Numbered from the stretch's first letter, positions 26,850 to 37,474 are shown. The stretch is DNA of 46,709 nucleotides from Candidatus Methylomirabilis sp. (GCA_002634395.1 NSJM01000016.1:1-46709), one strand, 5' to 3'. The notes: generated by a model not told the origin, from the letters alone. Numbers and translations are program-made.

Positions 26850-28957
26850 GCTGCCGTGTCGAACAGATCATCGAAGGCAAACCATTAAGTATAGAGGCTG
26901 GGCGTGTGGCCAGACAGGCCGATGGCGCCGTGTTGGTCCGGTACGGCGATACGGTCGTTCTGGTGACGGCGGTAGCTTCGAAACAGATGCGGCAGGGGAT
27001 CGATTTCTTTCCTCTCACGGTCGATTACCAGGAGCGGGCCTATGCTGCAGGCAAGATCCCCGGCGGATTCTTCAAGCGGGAAGGCCGTCCCCATGAGAAG
27101 GAGACGCTGACCTCGCGCCTCATCGACCGCCCCCTCCGCCCCCTCTTTCCGGATGGCTATCGACATGACGTCCAGATTATCGCCACGGTCCTGTCGGCTG
27201 ACCAGGAAAACGACCCTGACGTCCTGGCGGTATTAGGCGCCTCCGCCGCTCTCACCATCGCGCCAATCCCGTTCCTTGGGCCGATTGGGGCTGTCCGGGT
27301 GGGCCGCGTAGATGGCAAGTTGGTCCTCAATCCAACCTATGCCCAGATGGAAGAATCTGACATCGATGTAGTGGTTGCGGGGACCAGAAGCGCTGTAGTG
27401 ATGCTCGAGGCTGGAGCTAATGAGGTCCCTGAAGAGGTGATGGTTGAGGTGATCGAATTTGGCCATAAGGGGATCCAGCCCATGATTGACATGACGCTGG
27501 AGCTGGCGAAAGAGCTTCGGGTCGAAAAGGCGCCCTTCCAGGTTCCACCTGTAGATCCTGAATTGTGTGAGCGCGTGAACCACTTGGCCCGCCAAGGACT
27601 TCGGACCCTGACCGGGATCGCCGAGAAGGAGGAGCAGCGCAGTCGTCGGCAAGCGCTCCTTGATGAGGTCATGGCTGCGTTCTGTGCTGAGCCGGATGAT
27701 CGGAAGGTCGCCGCCAGGGGGCTATTTGAGCAGATCGAGCACGAGGAGTTACGCCGAATGATCCTGGAAGAGGGGAAGCGGGCGGACGGGAGATCGCTCG
27801 AAGACGTCCGGCCGATTACTGCTGAGGTTGGAGTCTTGCCGAGAACACACGGATCGGCTCTCTTCACCAGGGGTCAGACCCAGGCCCTTGTGACTACCAC
27901 GCTTGGCACCTCGGAAGATGAACAGCGCCTGGATAATCTCGAGGGAGAAGGCACCAAACGGTTTATGCTCCATTACAACTTTCCACCGTTCAGCGTCGGC
28001 GAGGTCAAGTTCATGCGTGGTCCTGGTCGGCGTGAGATCGGACACGGGGCGCTTGCCGAGCGGGCTCTACTCGCGGCGTTGCCGCCGAAGGAGGAGTTTT
28101 CGTACACCCTCCGGATCGTCTCGGATATCCTCGAATCGAATGGATCGTCTTCCATGGCTACAGTCTGCGGTGCGAGCCTCAGCTTGATGGATGCCGGGGT
28201 GCCGATCCGGTCATCAGTGGCTGGGGTTGCGATGGGGCTTGTTGTAGAAGATGAGCGGACCGCGATTCTCACCGATATTATCGGACTCGAGGATCATCTG
28301 GGCGACATGGACTTCAAGGTGGCTGGTACCCGAAAAGGGATCACTGCGTTGCAATTAGATATCAAGACTCAAGGTATCGCACCCAGTCTCATGCCGAAGG
28401 CGCTTGGTCAGGCCAGACGCGCTCGCCTCCACATCTTGGATCAGATGGACCGCGCCATTGCGGAGCCGAGGCCGAATATGTCAGCGTATGCCCCCCGCAT
28501 CATTACGCTGATGATCCCGGTGGATAAGATCCGCGATGTCATCGGCCCTGGCGGCAAGGTGATCCGTGGGATTGTGGCAGACTCTGGGGCGAAGATCGAT
28601 GTCTCAGACGATGGACGGATCGAGATCGCCTCGGTTGACGAGGCGGCAGCGCAGAAGGCGTTGTCGATCATCAGCAAGATCGTCGAGGTTCCTGAGGTCG
28701 GCAAAGTCTATCGAGGGAAGGTGGTCAAGATTATGGACTTCGGCGCCTTTGTGCAGATTCTTCCCGGAACCGATGGCCTTCTGCACATCTCTCAGATTGC
28801 CGAACACCGGGTGAAGAAGGTCGAAGACGTCTTGTCGGAAGGAGATGAGGTCATGGTGAAGGTGATCGACATCGACAAGAACGGTAAGCTCCGGTTGAGT
28901 CGAAAAGAGGTGTTGGAGTCGGAGGTGCAGGTCAAAGCGGAGCAGGGGTCCTCCTGA
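26846..28957 (+). CDS. pnp: Polyribonucleotide nucleotidyltransferase (PNPase)
   Basis: A 703-residue phosphorolytic 3'-5' exoribonuclease. Two RNase PH domains flank a helical segment; the second holds the catalytic stretch [23 protein letters not shown] domain near 555 ([13 protein letters not shown]) and an S1 domain from about 618 ([20 protein letters not shown]) complete it. Order after rpsO is conserved, with a four-base overlap. PNPase often regulates its own message after RNase III cleavage in the leader; no such hairpin can form here because the start overlaps rpsO. Confidence 0.96.
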   Translation: MSCRVEQIIEGKPLSIEAGRVARQADGAVLVRYGDTVVLVTAVASKQMRQGIDFFPLTVDYQERAYAAGKIPGGFFKREGRPHEKETLTSRLIDRPLRPLFPDGYRHDVQIIATVLSADQENDPDVLAVLGASAALTIAPIPFLGPIGAVRVGRVDGKLVLNPTYAQMEESDIDVVVAGTRSAVVMLEAGANEVPEEVMVEVIEFGHKGIQPMIDMTLELAKELRVEKAPFQVPPVDPELCERVNHLARQGLRTLTGIAEKEEQRSRRQALLDEVMAAFCAEPDDRKVAARGLFEQIEHEELRRMILEEGKRADGRSLEDVRPITAEVGVLPRTHGSALFTRGQTQALVTTTLGTSEDEQRLDNLEGEGTKRFMLHYNFPPFSVGEVKFMRGPGRREIGHGALAERALLAALPPKEEFSYTLRIVSDILESNGSSSMATVCGASLSLMDAGVPIRSSVAGVAMGLVVEDERTAILTDIIGLEDHLGDMDFKVAGTRKGITALQLDIKTQGIAPSLMPKALGQARRARLHILDQMDRAIAEPRPNMSAYAPRIITLMIPVDKIRDVIGPGGKVIRGIVADSGAKIDVSDDGRIEIASVDEAAAQKALSIISKIVEVPEVGKVYRGKVVKIMDFGAFVQILPGTDGLLHISQIAEHRVKKVEDVLSEGDEVMVKVIDIDKNGKLRLSRKEVLESEVQVKAEQGSS

Positions 28958-28960
28958 GCG

Positions 28961-30214
28961 ATGACAGAGCTGTCCTACAATCGTCAGGTATTACCGAATG
29001 GGATGGTTGTGCTCAGCGAGCAGATGCCTGCTGTGAAATCAGCCTCGATCGGTGTCTGGGTGAGGGTCGGATCTCGGGATGAGGCGCTGGAGGGAGCCGG
29101 CATTTCGCACTTCATCGAACATATGCTCTTCAAGGGGACCGAGCGGCGGAGCGCGCAGGAGATTGCCAGGGCGATTGACGCTGTTGGCGGCACACTTGAT
29201 GCCTTCACGAGCCGTGAGAATACCTGCTTTTTCGCCAAGGTTCTGGGCGAGCACCTTCCCTTGGCCATTGACCTCCTAGCCGATACCTTCCTCCATTCCA
29301 GCCTTCATCCCAAAGATATTGAGCGGGAGAGGCAGGTCGTGCTTCAGGAGATCAAGATGGTGGAGGATACCCCAGATGACCTGGTTCACGATCTCTTTGC
29401 CGAGGCGATCTGGAGTGATCATCCGGTGGCCAGGCCGATCCTGGGACGGAAGGAGACAGTGTGTCTTTTTACGCAAGACGACGTTCGTCGCCACATGGAC
29501 CGCTTCTACCGTCCTGATCGGACCGTAGTGGCGGCGGCGGGCGATCTGGAGCATGAGCAGCTGGTGGATTTGGTGGCGCGGACATTTAATGGTTTTGAAG
29601 GTCGAACCGTCTATGTCGACTCCCCACCACCCTCTTCCAGGGCGGCGGTCAGGATGGAGGAGCGTGACACGGCCCAGCTCCACCTGTGCCTCGGCATGGA
29701 TGGCCTCCCCTATGCGCACCAGGATCGCTACGCCCTCTACCTGTTGAACGCGATGCTGGGTGGCAGTATGAGCTCTCGACTCTTTCAGGAGATCCGTGAA
29801 AAACGAGGCTTGGCGTACTCGATCTACTCCTACCAGGCCTCATACCGTGATTGTGGTCTGCTGGTCATCTATGCCGGAACCGATCCTGAGTCCTCAGGCC
29901 AGGTCGTGGATCTGATTCGGGCTGAGTGCGGTCGTCTGCGAAATCAATCAATCGACCCTGGTGATCTCCAACAGGCGAAGGATCAGCTTAAGGGCAGTCT
30001 ATTCCTCGGTCTCGAGGGGACCAGCAGTCGCATGACTCGTCTTGCCAAGATGGAGATCTACTTCGATCGTACCTATAGCCTGGATGAAATCATTGCCGGG
30101 ATCGATTCGGTTTCCATCGATCAGTTCGAATCGCTAACGAAAAGGATTTTACGCGACGACGCGTTTGCCATTACCTCTATCGGCCCTGCTCCACAAGTGG
30201 CCCTACTCTCCTGA
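28961..30214 (+). CDS. M16-family zinc peptidase (processing-peptidase-like)
   Basis: A 417-residue single-chain M16B peptidase. The inverted zinc motif HFIEH is at residues 50-54 (His50, Glu53 and His54), and the distal Glu lies in QEIKMVEDTP. The second half is the inactive-type M16 domain with FQEIREKRGLAYSIYS. This type follows pnp in many bacteria. No signal peptide is seen, so it is probably cytoplasmic; its substrate is unknown. It starts three bases after pnp. Confidence 0.9.
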   Translation: MTELSYNRQVLPNGMVVLSEQMPAVKSASIGVWVRVGSRDEALEGAGISHFIEHMLFKGTERRSAQEIARAIDAVGGTLDAFTSRENTCFFAKVLGEHLPLAIDLLADTFLHSSLHPKDIERERQVVLQEIKMVEDTPDDLVHDLFAEAIWSDHPVARPILGRKETVCLFTQDDVRRHMDRFYRPDRTVVAAAGDLEHEQLVDLVARTFNGFEGRTVYVDSPPPSSRAAVRMEERDTAQLHLCLGMDGLPYAHQDRYALYLLNAMLGGSMSSRLFQEIREKRGLAYSIYSYQASYRDCGLLVIYAGTDPESSGQVVDLIRAECGRLRNQSIDPGDLQQAKDQLKGSLFLGLEGTSSRMTRLAKMEIYFDRTYSLDEIIAGIDSVSIDQFESLTKRILRDDAFAITSIGPAPQVALLS

Positions 30215-30217
30215 AAA

Positions 30218-30299
30218 CAGGGTGTAGGGTATAGGGTTCAGGGTACAAAAGCCAAAGACGTGCTTAACCCCTACCCCCTAAATCCGATGCCCTGCACCC
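30218..30299. repeat. Heptamer hairpin element 10 (AGGGT/ACCCT class)
   Basis: The left arm at 30218-30245 is four 7-mers (CAGGGTG, TAGGGTA, TAGGGTT, CAGGGTA). The right arm at 30265-30299 is five (TAACCCC, TACCCCC, TAAATCC, GATGCCC, TGCACCC). It starts three bases after the peptidase stop and ends 22 bases before purB. Same architecture as the other classes with an unrelated sequence. Confidence 0.87.
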
Positions 30300-30321
30300 T
30301 CTCCTGCCAAAAGGACCAGTG

Positions 30322-31614
30322 ATGATCCCCCGCTATGCGCTTCCCCGGATGACCTCCATATGGGAACCGCAGAGTCGCTACGCCGCTTGGTTGCGAATCG
30401 AGCTGTTGGCATGCGAGGCCTGGGTCGAGCTGGGCGTGGTACCTCGCGAGGCGTTGGCCGTGATCCAGGAGCGGGCCGGGTACGACCTTGGCCGCATCCA
30501 GGAGATCGAACGGGAAGTACGCCATGATGTCATCGCCTTTGTCTCGGCAGTGGCGGAACAGGTCGGCCCGGAGGCGCGCTATCTCCATTTCGGACTGACG
30601 TCCTACGATGTCGTTGATACGGCGCTAGCCTTACAGCTTCAGCAGGCTTCCGATATTCTACTGGAAGATTTGGAAGCACTCTCGCTGGTGCTTGCCGATC
30701 TTGCCGGACGCCATAAGCGAACGATCATGGTTGGGCGGACGCATGGGATTCATGCCGAGCCGATAACCTTTGGTTGGAAGCTCCTGCTCTGGTATGGCGA
30801 AGTGGAGCGCAATCTCGAGCGCCTCCGCCGGGCCAGGGAGACCGTGGCCTACGGTAAGCTCTCCGGCGCTGTCGGGACCTTCGCCCACCTTCCACCATTT
30901 GTGGAAACGTATGTCTGTACTCGGCTCGGGTTAAAGCCGGCGCCGGTTTCCAGTCAGATTCTCTCCAGGGATCGACACGCCGAATTTGTGCTCACGCTTG
31001 CCCTAATCGGGACCTCTCTCGATAAGTTCGCCACCGAGATCCGACACCTGCAGCGAACTGAGGTGCGTGAGGTCGAGGAGCCGTTTGTCGAAGGGCAGAA
31101 GGGATCATCGGCCATGCCTCACAAGCGGAATCCGGTTGCCTGTGAACAGGTATCCGGTTTGGCGAGGCTGCTGAGAAGTTACGCCCAGTCGAGCCTGGAG
31201 AATGTGCCGTTATGGCACGAGCGCGACATCAGCCACTCATCCGTAGAGCGAGTCATTCTGCCCGATGCGACGATCCTGCTTGACTATCTGTTGGTCCGCT
31301 TCCGGGAGGTTCTGGAGGGACTACGGGTCTATCCGGATCGAATGCGGCATAACCTGGAGCTGACAGGGGGTCTGGTTTTTTCGGAATCGGTATTACTCGC
31401 ACTGATAGGCAAGGGGCTCAGCCGGGAAGACGCCTACCGGCTGGTGCAGCGGCACGCCATGAAGGCGTGGGAGTCGGGTGAACCCTTCAAGCCGCTCCTG
31501 CTGGCCGATTCGGAGATTCGCCGGCATCTCTCCCCTGGTGAGGTTGAAAACTGCTTTGACCTGGGCTATCATCTGCGACATCTGGATGACATCTTTGCTC
31601 GTGTGGGGCTGTGA
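30322..31614 (+). CDS. purB: Adenylosuccinate lyase
   Basis: Acts twice in purine synthesis, releasing fumarate from SAICAR and from adenylosuccinate. The 430-residue protein has HFGLTSYDVVDTA, VGRTHGIHAEP and the superfamily signature GSSAMPHKRNP. GTG 30319 is an in-frame alternative; AAGGA at 30311-30315 suits ATG 30322. It opens the run purB-purS-purQ-purL. It starts just after a heptamer hairpin that separates it from the peptidase gene. Confidence 0.95.
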   Translation: MIPRYALPRMTSIWEPQSRYAAWLRIELLACEAWVELGVVPREALAVIQERAGYDLGRIQEIEREVRHDVIAFVSAVAEQVGPEARYLHFGLTSYDVVDTALALQLQQASDILLEDLEALSLVLADLAGRHKRTIMVGRTHGIHAEPITFGWKLLLWYGEVERNLERLRRARETVAYGKLSGAVGTFAHLPPFVETYVCTRLGLKPAPVSSQILSRDRHAEFVLTLALIGTSLDKFATEIRHLQRTEVREVEEPFVEGQKGSSAMPHKRNPVACEQVSGLARLLRSYAQSSLENVPLWHERDISHSSVERVILPDATILLDYLLVRFREVLEGLRVYPDRMRHNLELTGGLVFSESVLLALIGKGLSREDAYRLVQRHAMKAWESGEPFKPLLLADSEIRRHLSPGEVENCFDLGYHLRHLDDIFARVGL

Positions 31615-31615
31615 C

Positions 31616-31870
31616 ATGTTGACCGCGAAGATATACGTTACCTTGAAGCCGGGCGTCCTCGACGCCCAAGGGGACACGGTAAGATCCGCCCTTGAGACGC
31701 TGGGGTTTGAGGGGCTGGCGGACGTGCGGATCGGAAAGTTCATGGTGCTGATGCTGAACAGCCTCACGAAGGAGGAGGCGGCTGCGCAGGTCGAGGAGAT
31801 GTGCAGGCGGCTGCTCGCGAACCCGGTCATTGAAGACTACCGCTTCGAGGTCGAGGGGGCCGCGGGGTGA
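31616..31870 (+). CDS. purS: Phosphoribosylformylglycinamidine synthase subunit PurS
   Basis: An 84-residue small subunit that joins PurL to PurQ. It reads MLTAKIYVTLKPGVLDAQGD, then ALETLGFEGLADVRIGKF and NPVIEDYRFEVE. The frame is open upstream, but ATG 31616 directly follows the purB stop and gives the family length. Its stop overlaps the purQ start by three bases. Confidence 0.93.
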   Translation: MLTAKIYVTLKPGVLDAQGDTVRSALETLGFEGLADVRIGKFMVLMLNSLTKEEAAAQVEEMCRRLLANPVIEDYRFEVEGAAG

Positions 31871-32589
31871 AGTTCGGTATTGTAGCTTTTCCCGGCTCCT
31901 GGAGCCAGCAGGACTTCTACCATGTCATCGTGAACGTCCTGAAGGAGCAGGCCTGCTACCTGTGGCATAAAGAGGCCGACCTCAAAGACGTGGATTGCGT
32001 GATCCTCCCCGGAGGATTCGCCCATGGCGACTATCTGCGGGCCGGCGCGATCGCGCGACTGTCCCCCGTGATGCGAGCGGTGACGGCCTTTGCGGAAACC
32101 GGCGGCTTTGTCCTGGGAAGCTGCAACGGGTTTCAGATCCTGACCGAGGCAGGGCTGCTCCCCGGCGCACTCTTGCCGAACGACTGCTTGCACTACCGGT
32201 GCAGATGGGTCCACCTGAGGGTAGAGAGCCGACAGACCCCCTTTACGGCTGCCATGCAACCCGGGCAGGTGGTGCGGATGCCGATCTCGCATGGCGACGG
32301 ACGATACTACATTGACCAGGCAGGGTGGAAAAGGCTCGTGGAGGGCGATCAGATCATCTTTCGCTATTGCGATGCGAAGGGAGAACTCGCGAAGGACGCG
32401 AACCCGAACGGTTCGCTTGATCACATTGCAGGCGTCTGCAACGAGCGCCGCAATGTCCTTGGATTAATGCCTCATCCGGAGCGGGCCGCCGAGGCGATCC
32501 TGGGTTCTGAGGATGGTTGCCTAATGTTTGCGTCGATCCTTGACACCTTTGTCTGCTCGCCGCTGACGACATACGGAAACAGGGCCTGA
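31867..32589 (+). CDS. purQ: Phosphoribosylformylglycinamidine synthase subunit PurQ (glutaminase)
   Basis: A 240-residue class I glutamine amidotransferase that supplies ammonia to PurL. The nucleophile is Cys86 in GSCNGFQIL; the catalytic His/Glu are in GLMPHPER. It begins [12 protein letters not shown] with GTG, coupled to purS. CCILPGG-type [16 protein letters not shown] forms the oxyanion region. The Asn-Gly after Cys is standard for PurQ. Confidence 0.94.
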   Translation: MKFGIVAFPGSWSQQDFYHVIVNVLKEQACYLWHKEADLKDVDCVILPGGFAHGDYLRAGAIARLSPVMRAVTAFAETGGFVLGSCNGFQILTEAGLLPGALLPNDCLHYRCRWVHLRVESRQTPFTAAMQPGQVVRMPISHGDGRYYIDQAGWKRLVEGDQIIFRYCDAKGELAKDANPNGSLDHIAGVCNERRNVLGLMPHPERAAEAILGSEDGCLMFASILDTFVCSPLTTYGNRA

Positions 32590-32599
32590 GGATTTCGCC

Positions 32600-34822
32600 A
32601 TGACTGCATCTGTCATTTCTCCAGATCTTGTCGAGTCACACGGTCTGACGGTCGAGGAGTATGACAGGATCCTGGCGATCCTCGGTCGTGAACCGAACCT
32701 GGTCGAGTTAGGCATGTTCGGCGCGATGTGGTCGGAACACTGCAGCTATAAAAGTTCGCGGGTCCATCTGGCCACGCTTCCAACGGAGGGTCCGCGCGTC
32801 CTTCAGGGGCCAGGGGAGAACGCGGGCGTCCTTGACATCGGGGATGGCATTGCCCTTATCTTCAAGATGGAAAGTCATAACCACCCGTCTTTCATCGAAC
32901 CGTATCAGGGGGCTGCCACGGGTGTGGGGGGGATCATCCGGGATATCTTCACCATGGGCGCGAGACCGATCGCGCTGTGTGATGCGCTCCGTTTTGGTCC
33001 GCTGACCGAGCCAAAGAACCGCCATCTTTTGGGCGGCGTGGTGGCTGGAATCGCAGGGTATGGGAATGCGGTGGGCGTGCCGACGGTGGGCGGAGAGACC
33101 TGCTTCGCGGAAGCCTACAGCAGCAACCCGCTGGTGAATGTGATGTGCGTCGGGATTGCCAGGAAGGATCGGCTCTTCTTTTCCGGGGCTGGTGGGATCG
33201 GCAATCCGGTGATCTATGTCGGAGCCAGGACCGGACGCGACGGCATCCATGGCGCCACGATGGCCTCTGATGTCTTCGACGAGGGGGCAGAGCAAAGACG
33301 GCCGACCGTCCAGGTTGGCGATCCGTTTCGTGAAAAGCTGCTGATTGAGGCCTGCCTTGAGCTGATGGAGGGAGATGATCTGGTCGCGGTCCAGGATATG
33401 GGGGCTGCGGGATTGACCTGTTCAACAGCCGAGATGGCCTGCCGCGGAGGCACCGGGATCGAGATCGACCTTGCCTGCGTGCCCCGGCGAGAATCGGAGA
33501 TGACCTCGTATGAGCTGATGCTGTCAGAGTCGCAGGAGCGGATGCTCGTGGTGGCGAGACAAGGCAGTGAGGAGCGGGTCAGAGGGGTACTCGAAAAATG
33601 GGACCTCGACGCGGCGGTGATCGGGCGAGTTACTGATGGGGGGTTGCTGCGGGTCCTGGATCATGGAAGACCGGTTGCAGAGATCCCGGCCAGCGCCTTA
33701 GTGTCAGAGGCGCCCGCCTATCACCGGCCGAGCAGCCGTCCTGCCGAGGCCGATGCGCGACAACAGCTCGACCTGGATCGTATTCCACTACCTGATGACT
33801 ATGCGGCTGTCCTGTTGGAGCTGTTGGGGTCGCCCAACCTCTGTTGCAAGGAACGGATCTGGGAGCGATATGACCACATGCTGTTTCTGGGCACCATTGT
33901 CGGGCCCGGATCGGACGCCGTAGTCCTGCGACTACCCGGAGGCAGACGCGCCATCGCGCTATCCGTCGACGGCAATGGCCGCTACTGCGCCGTGAATCCC
34001 CATCGGGGAGCCATGATCGCCGTGGCCGAGGCAGCCAGGAACGTTGTCTGCGCGGGCGGTGAGCCGCTCGCCATCACCAACTGCCTGAACTTCGGCAACC
34101 CGGAACGCACGGAGATCATGTGGCAGTTCGTCGAGGCGGTCAAGGGGATCGGCGAAGCCTGCCGGGCCCTGCAGACCCCCGTTACCGGCGGCAACGTGAG
34201 CTTGTATAATGAGACATCCGGAAAGGCTATATTCCCCACGCCCATGATCGGGATGGTGGGTCTCCTGGATGATGTCGCCTACGCCACGGGTCAGTGGTTC
34301 AAGGCTGAAGGAGATCTGGTGGCGCTCCTGGGGGAAACGCGTGAGGAGCTGGGGGTAAGTGAGTATCTCTCAGTCCGATTCGGCTTGGTACAGGGTGAGC
34401 CGCCGTTGTTGGACCTGGTCAGGGAGCGGAACATTCAACGCACTTGCCTCGAAGCGATTCGTAGCGGGATGATTCGCTCGGCGCACGATTGCTCGGACGG
34501 AGGGCTGGCGGTCGCGCTGGCGGAGGCGTGCCTGGGCGGGCCTGGGACACCGATCGGTGTCGATGTGAGGCTCAACGAGACGATTCGCCCCGATGCCTTG
34601 CTCTTCGGGGAATCGCAATCCCGAATTATTGTCTCCCTCAAGGAGTCTGATTGGCCGAGGCTGGAGAAGATTGCCGAGGCGCACCGGGTTCCCGTACAAC
34701 GTCTTGGAATCGTCGGGGGGACGAGGCTGAGGCTTCGTGGCCCGACGTGTGAGCTTGACCTTTCCATCGAAGAGGTAGAGAAGGCTTGGCGAAGCGGGTT
34801 GACGTCGACTCTGAGCGCATGA
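32600..34822 (+). CDS. purL: Phosphoribosylformylglycinamidine synthase subunit PurL (small type)
   Basis: The 740-residue ATP-dependent synthase, which works with separate PurS and PurQ, unlike the single large proteobacterial enzyme. [33 protein letters not shown] and [17 protein letters not shown] are family signatures in the first half; the second half repeats the fold with NCLNFGNPE and [16 protein letters not shown]. Start ATG 32600 follows GAGGA at 32587-32591. No purC, purF or purM lies next to it in this window. Confidence 0.95.
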   Translation: MTASVISPDLVESHGLTVEEYDRILAILGREPNLVELGMFGAMWSEHCSYKSSRVHLATLPTEGPRVLQGPGENAGVLDIGDGIALIFKMESHNHPSFIEPYQGAATGVGGIIRDIFTMGARPIALCDALRFGPLTEPKNRHLLGGVVAGIAGYGNAVGVPTVGGETCFAEAYSSNPLVNVMCVGIARKDRLFFSGAGGIGNPVIYVGARTGRDGIHGATMASDVFDEGAEQRRPTVQVGDPFREKLLIEACLELMEGDDLVAVQDMGAAGLTCSTAEMACRGGTGIEIDLACVPRRESEMTSYELMLSESQERMLVVARQGSEERVRGVLEKWDLDAAVIGRVTDGGLLRVLDHGRPVAEIPASALVSEAPAYHRPSSRPAEADARQQLDLDRIPLPDDYAAVLLELLGSPNLCCKERIWERYDHMLFLGTIVGPGSDAVVLRLPGGRRAIALSVDGNGRYCAVNPHRGAMIAVAEAARNVVCAGGEPLAITNCLNFGNPERTEIMWQFVEAVKGIGEACRALQTPVTGGNVSLYNETSGKAIFPTPMIGMVGLLDDVAYATGQWFKAEGDLVALLGETREELGVSEYLSVRFGLVQGEPPLLDLVRERNIQRTCLEAIRSGMIRSAHDCSDGGLAVALAEACLGGPGTPIGVDVRLNETIRPDALLFGESQSRIIVSLKESDWPRLEKIAEAHRVPVQRLGIVGGTRLRLRGPTCELDLSIEEVEKAWRSGLTSTLSA

Positions 34823-34837
34823 GGCGGGAGACGTAAG

Positions 34838-36142
34838 ATGAAATCGGTACAGATCGGCATCTTGGGGTTCGGGACAGTGGGATCCGGGGTCGTGAAGCTG
34901 ATCCAGGGAAACGGCGCCCTTCTGGAACAGCGGCTGGGCGGAAAGGTGGTAATCCGTCGGATCGCTGATACCGATATCCACCGGCAGAGAAACGTTGATG
35001 TGGACCCGACCATATTGACCACCGATGCGACGGCTGTGCTGGAGGATCCCGCGATCGACATTATCGTCGAGCTGGTCGGGGGCTGTGATGTCGCGCTCAG
35101 GTTTTGTCGGGAGGCGCTCAACCGGAACAAGCATCTGGTCACAGCCAACAAGGCGCTCCTGGCCACTCACGGGCTCGAACTCTATCGGACCGCTGCGACG
35201 CGTCGCGTGTCGATCGGGTTTGAGGCCAGCGTCTGCGGCGGCATTCCTCTGATCCGGGCGATGAAAGAGGGGCTGGTGGCCGATCGGGTCCGCTCGATCA
35301 TCGGCATTGTGAACGGTACCTGTAATTACATCCTCACGACGATGACGGACAGTAGGCGGCCGTTCGCTGAGGTATTGGCCGAGGCCCAAGCCCATGGCTA
35401 TGCCGAGGCCAATCCCTCGCTTGACGTAGACGGGATCGACGCCGCCCATAAACTCCAGATTCTGGCGACGCTGGCGTTCGGAGCCTATGTCCCATTCGAC
35501 CGGATCCACGTCGAGGGGATCAGGCAGATCGATGCCTCCGACATCGAATACGCCCGCGAGCTGGGGTACCGGATTAAGCTCCTGGCGATTGCCAAGCAGC
35601 TTAATGGCGAGTTGGAGGCCAGAGTGCATCCGGCACTCATTCCGGAAGATGACCTGCTGGCCGCGGTCGGCGGCGTCCACAACGCTGTCTACGTTGTCGG
35701 TGACGCGGTGGGCTCCCTGATGTTCTACGGGCGAGGGGCTGGCCAGATGCCGACCGCCTCGGCGGTCGTCAGCGACATTGCGGAGATCGCCAGGGGCCTG
35801 CTGCACGATCCAATCGCGAGGGGCGTTCCGCCTCCACCGATCTCCGATGCGGAGGCCGAGGTCAAGGACATGACAGCCGTTCGCTCCTGCTACTACCTCA
35901 GGATCATGGCGGTCGATAAACCAGGGGTTCTTTCGAGGGTCACCGGGATCCTGGGCAGCAACAACATCAGTATCGTTTCCGTCATCCAGAAGGGACGCGA
36001 GGAGCAGAGCGCCGTGCCGATCGTCATGATGACTCACGAGGCGGTGGAGGGCGATATGCAACGGTCGCTTCTGGCCATCAACCAACTCGATGTGGTGAGC
36101 GGGCAGACCGTGTGTCTCAGGGTCGAGGGGGCCGCCGATTGA
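34838..36142 (+). CDS. hom: Homoserine dehydrogenase with ACT domain
   Basis: Reduces aspartate semialdehyde to homoserine, the branch point to threonine and methionine. The nucleotide-binding loop is GFGTVGSGVVKLI near residue 8; NKALLATHG, FEASVCGGIPLI and NGTCNYILT follow. From about residue 355 an ACT domain (MAVDKPGVLSRVTGILGSNNISI) suggests threonine feedback. Length 434 is typical of the ACT form. It is followed eight bases later by thrC; thrB is not adjacent. Confidence 0.94.
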   Translation: MKSVQIGILGFGTVGSGVVKLIQGNGALLEQRLGGKVVIRRIADTDIHRQRNVDVDPTILTTDATAVLEDPAIDIIVELVGGCDVALRFCREALNRNKHLVTANKALLATHGLELYRTAATRRVSIGFEASVCGGIPLIRAMKEGLVADRVRSIIGIVNGTCNYILTTMTDSRRPFAEVLAEAQAHGYAEANPSLDVDGIDAAHKLQILATLAFGAYVPFDRIHVEGIRQIDASDIEYARELGYRIKLLAIAKQLNGELEARVHPALIPEDDLLAAVGGVHNAVYVVGDAVGSLMFYGRGAGQMPTASAVVSDIAEIARGLLHDPIARGVPPPPISDAEAEVKDMTAVRSCYYLRIMAVDKPGVLSRVTGILGSNNISIVSVIQKGREEQSAVPIVMMTHEAVEGDMQRSLLAINQLDVVSGQTVCLRVEGAAD

Positions 36143-36149
36143 GCCTGTC

Positions 36150-37214
36150 ATGAGAACGATGAGCTGGAAGGGAATCATTGATCGGTACAGGGCGTTTCTG
36201 CCTGTTATCGATCGGACGCCGGTCATCACCCTTGGCGAGGGGAATACACCGCTCATACGCGTCGAACGACTCCGAGCTGTGCTTGGGATCGAGGCGGAGG
36301 TGTATGTGAAGTACGAAGGGCTCAACCCAACCGGCTCCTTCAAGGACAGGGGGATGACCCTCGCCATCAGCAAGGCGGTAGAGGAAGGCGCAAGGGCTGT
36401 TATCTGCGCCTCGACCGGGAATACCTCGGCCTCTGCCTCGGCATACGCGGCTCGGGCAGGACTGCGCGCCTTTGTATTGATCCCGGAGGGGAAGATCGCG
36501 CTAGGTAAGCTCGCTCAGGCGATGATCCATGGCGCGCAGGTGCTGCAGATCGAGGGCAACTTCGATGAAGCGTTGCAGATCGTGAGACGGGTCGCTTCAG
36601 ATCAGCCCATCGTACTGGTCAATTCAGTGAACCCATACAGGATCGAGGGTCAGAAGAGCGCCGCCTTTGAGATCTGCGATCGGCTCGGCCGAAGTCCGGA
36701 CTACCACTTTATTCCGGTGGGCAACGCGGGTAATATTACCGCGTACTGGAAGGGGTACCAAGAATATTTCAAGGCTGGACAGATCGCCTCATTGCCAAAG
36801 ATGATGGGATGGCAGGCAGAAGGCGCGGCGCCGATCGTCCTGGGGAAGGTGGTTGAGCAGCCGGAGACTCTCGCTACGGCTATCCGGATCGGTAACCCGG
36901 CAAGCTGGAATGGAGCGGTAGTAGCGGCTACCGAATCCGGTGGACGGATTGATATGGTCTCGGACAGCGAGATTATCGACGCCTATTGTCTTTTGGCGAA
37001 GACCGAAGGGGTCTTCTGTGAGTTGGCTTCGGCTGCGTCGGTGGCCGGGCTCATCAAATATCATCGGTCGAACCGGTTCCCGAAGGATACGATTGTGGTG
37101 TGCGTGCTCACCGGGCACGGCCTGAAAGAACCCGATGCCGCAATCCGACTTTCGCAGCAGCCTCTCACGGTAAAGGCCGATCCCGAGGCTGTCCTGAAAC
37201 TTCTCTCACTCTAA
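36150..37214 (+). CDS. thrC: Threonine synthase
   Basis: A PLP enzyme converting O-phosphohomoserine to threonine. TPLIRVERL and GLNPTGSFKDRGM, with the PLP Lys at about residue 65, mark the active site; STGNTSASASAYAARAGL and PVGNAGNITAYWKGY (phosphate cup) follow. The 354-residue length is that of the short form. An ATG at 36159 is an alternative start. It is the last gene of the long plus-strand run. Confidence 0.94.
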   Translation: MRTMSWKGIIDRYRAFLPVIDRTPVITLGEGNTPLIRVERLRAVLGIEAEVYVKYEGLNPTGSFKDRGMTLAISKAVEEGARAVICASTGNTSASASAYAARAGLRAFVLIPEGKIALGKLAQAMIHGAQVLQIEGNFDEALQIVRRVASDQPIVLVNSVNPYRIEGQKSAAFEICDRLGRSPDYHFIPVGNAGNITAYWKGYQEYFKAGQIASLPKMMGWQAEGAAPIVLGKVVEQPETLATAIRIGNPASWNGAVVAATESGGRIDMVSDSEIIDAYCLLAKTEGVFCELASAASVAGLIKYHRSNRFPKDTIVVCVLTGHGLKEPDAAIRLSQQPLTVKADPEAVLKLLSL

Positions 37215-37233
37215 CCGGCTTGACGATTTTCGT

Positions 37234-37262
37234 TTGACAGTCGCGACGACCGACGCTATAGT
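37234..37262 (+). promoter_or_regulatory. Sigma-70 promoter for tRNA-Gly(GCC)
   Basis: A consensus TTGACA at 37234-37239 and TATAGT at 37257-37262 are 17 bases apart. The tRNA begins 12 bases after the -10 box, the expected distance for a stable RNA promoter. It is the best promoter match in the window. Confidence 0.85.
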
Positions 37263-37273
37263 TCTTTGCTAGT

Positions 37274-37348
37274 GCGGGAATAGCTCAGCGGTAGAGCATC
37301 GCCTTGCCAAGGCGAGGGTCGCGGGTTCAAATCCCGTTTCCCGCTCCA
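37274..37348 (+). tRNA. tRNA-Gly (anticodon GCC)
   Basis: Folds as a full cloverleaf: acceptor GCGGGAA with TTCCCGC, D stem GCTC/GAGC, anticodon loop TTGCCAA, T arm GCGGG-TTCAAAT-CCCGT. The discriminator is T and CCA is encoded (37346-37348). Total 75 bases. A strong promoter stands directly upstream. Confidence 0.96.
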
Positions 37349-37474
37349 CCCTTACGATCTACGAATCATTATTGAGCAGATGCATGATATTATTGCGCAT
37401 GTTGCCCAAGGCTGGCCCCCCTATTGTTTCCCGTCGACTTCATTGCCGAATGACATGATCGTTACCTGCATTGT

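Noticed and set aside
34370-36373. Long minus-strand open frame opposite purL, hom and thrC
   Set aside because: It is a 667-codon antisense shadow of three well-recognised genes in a GC-rich region; its translation resembles no family.
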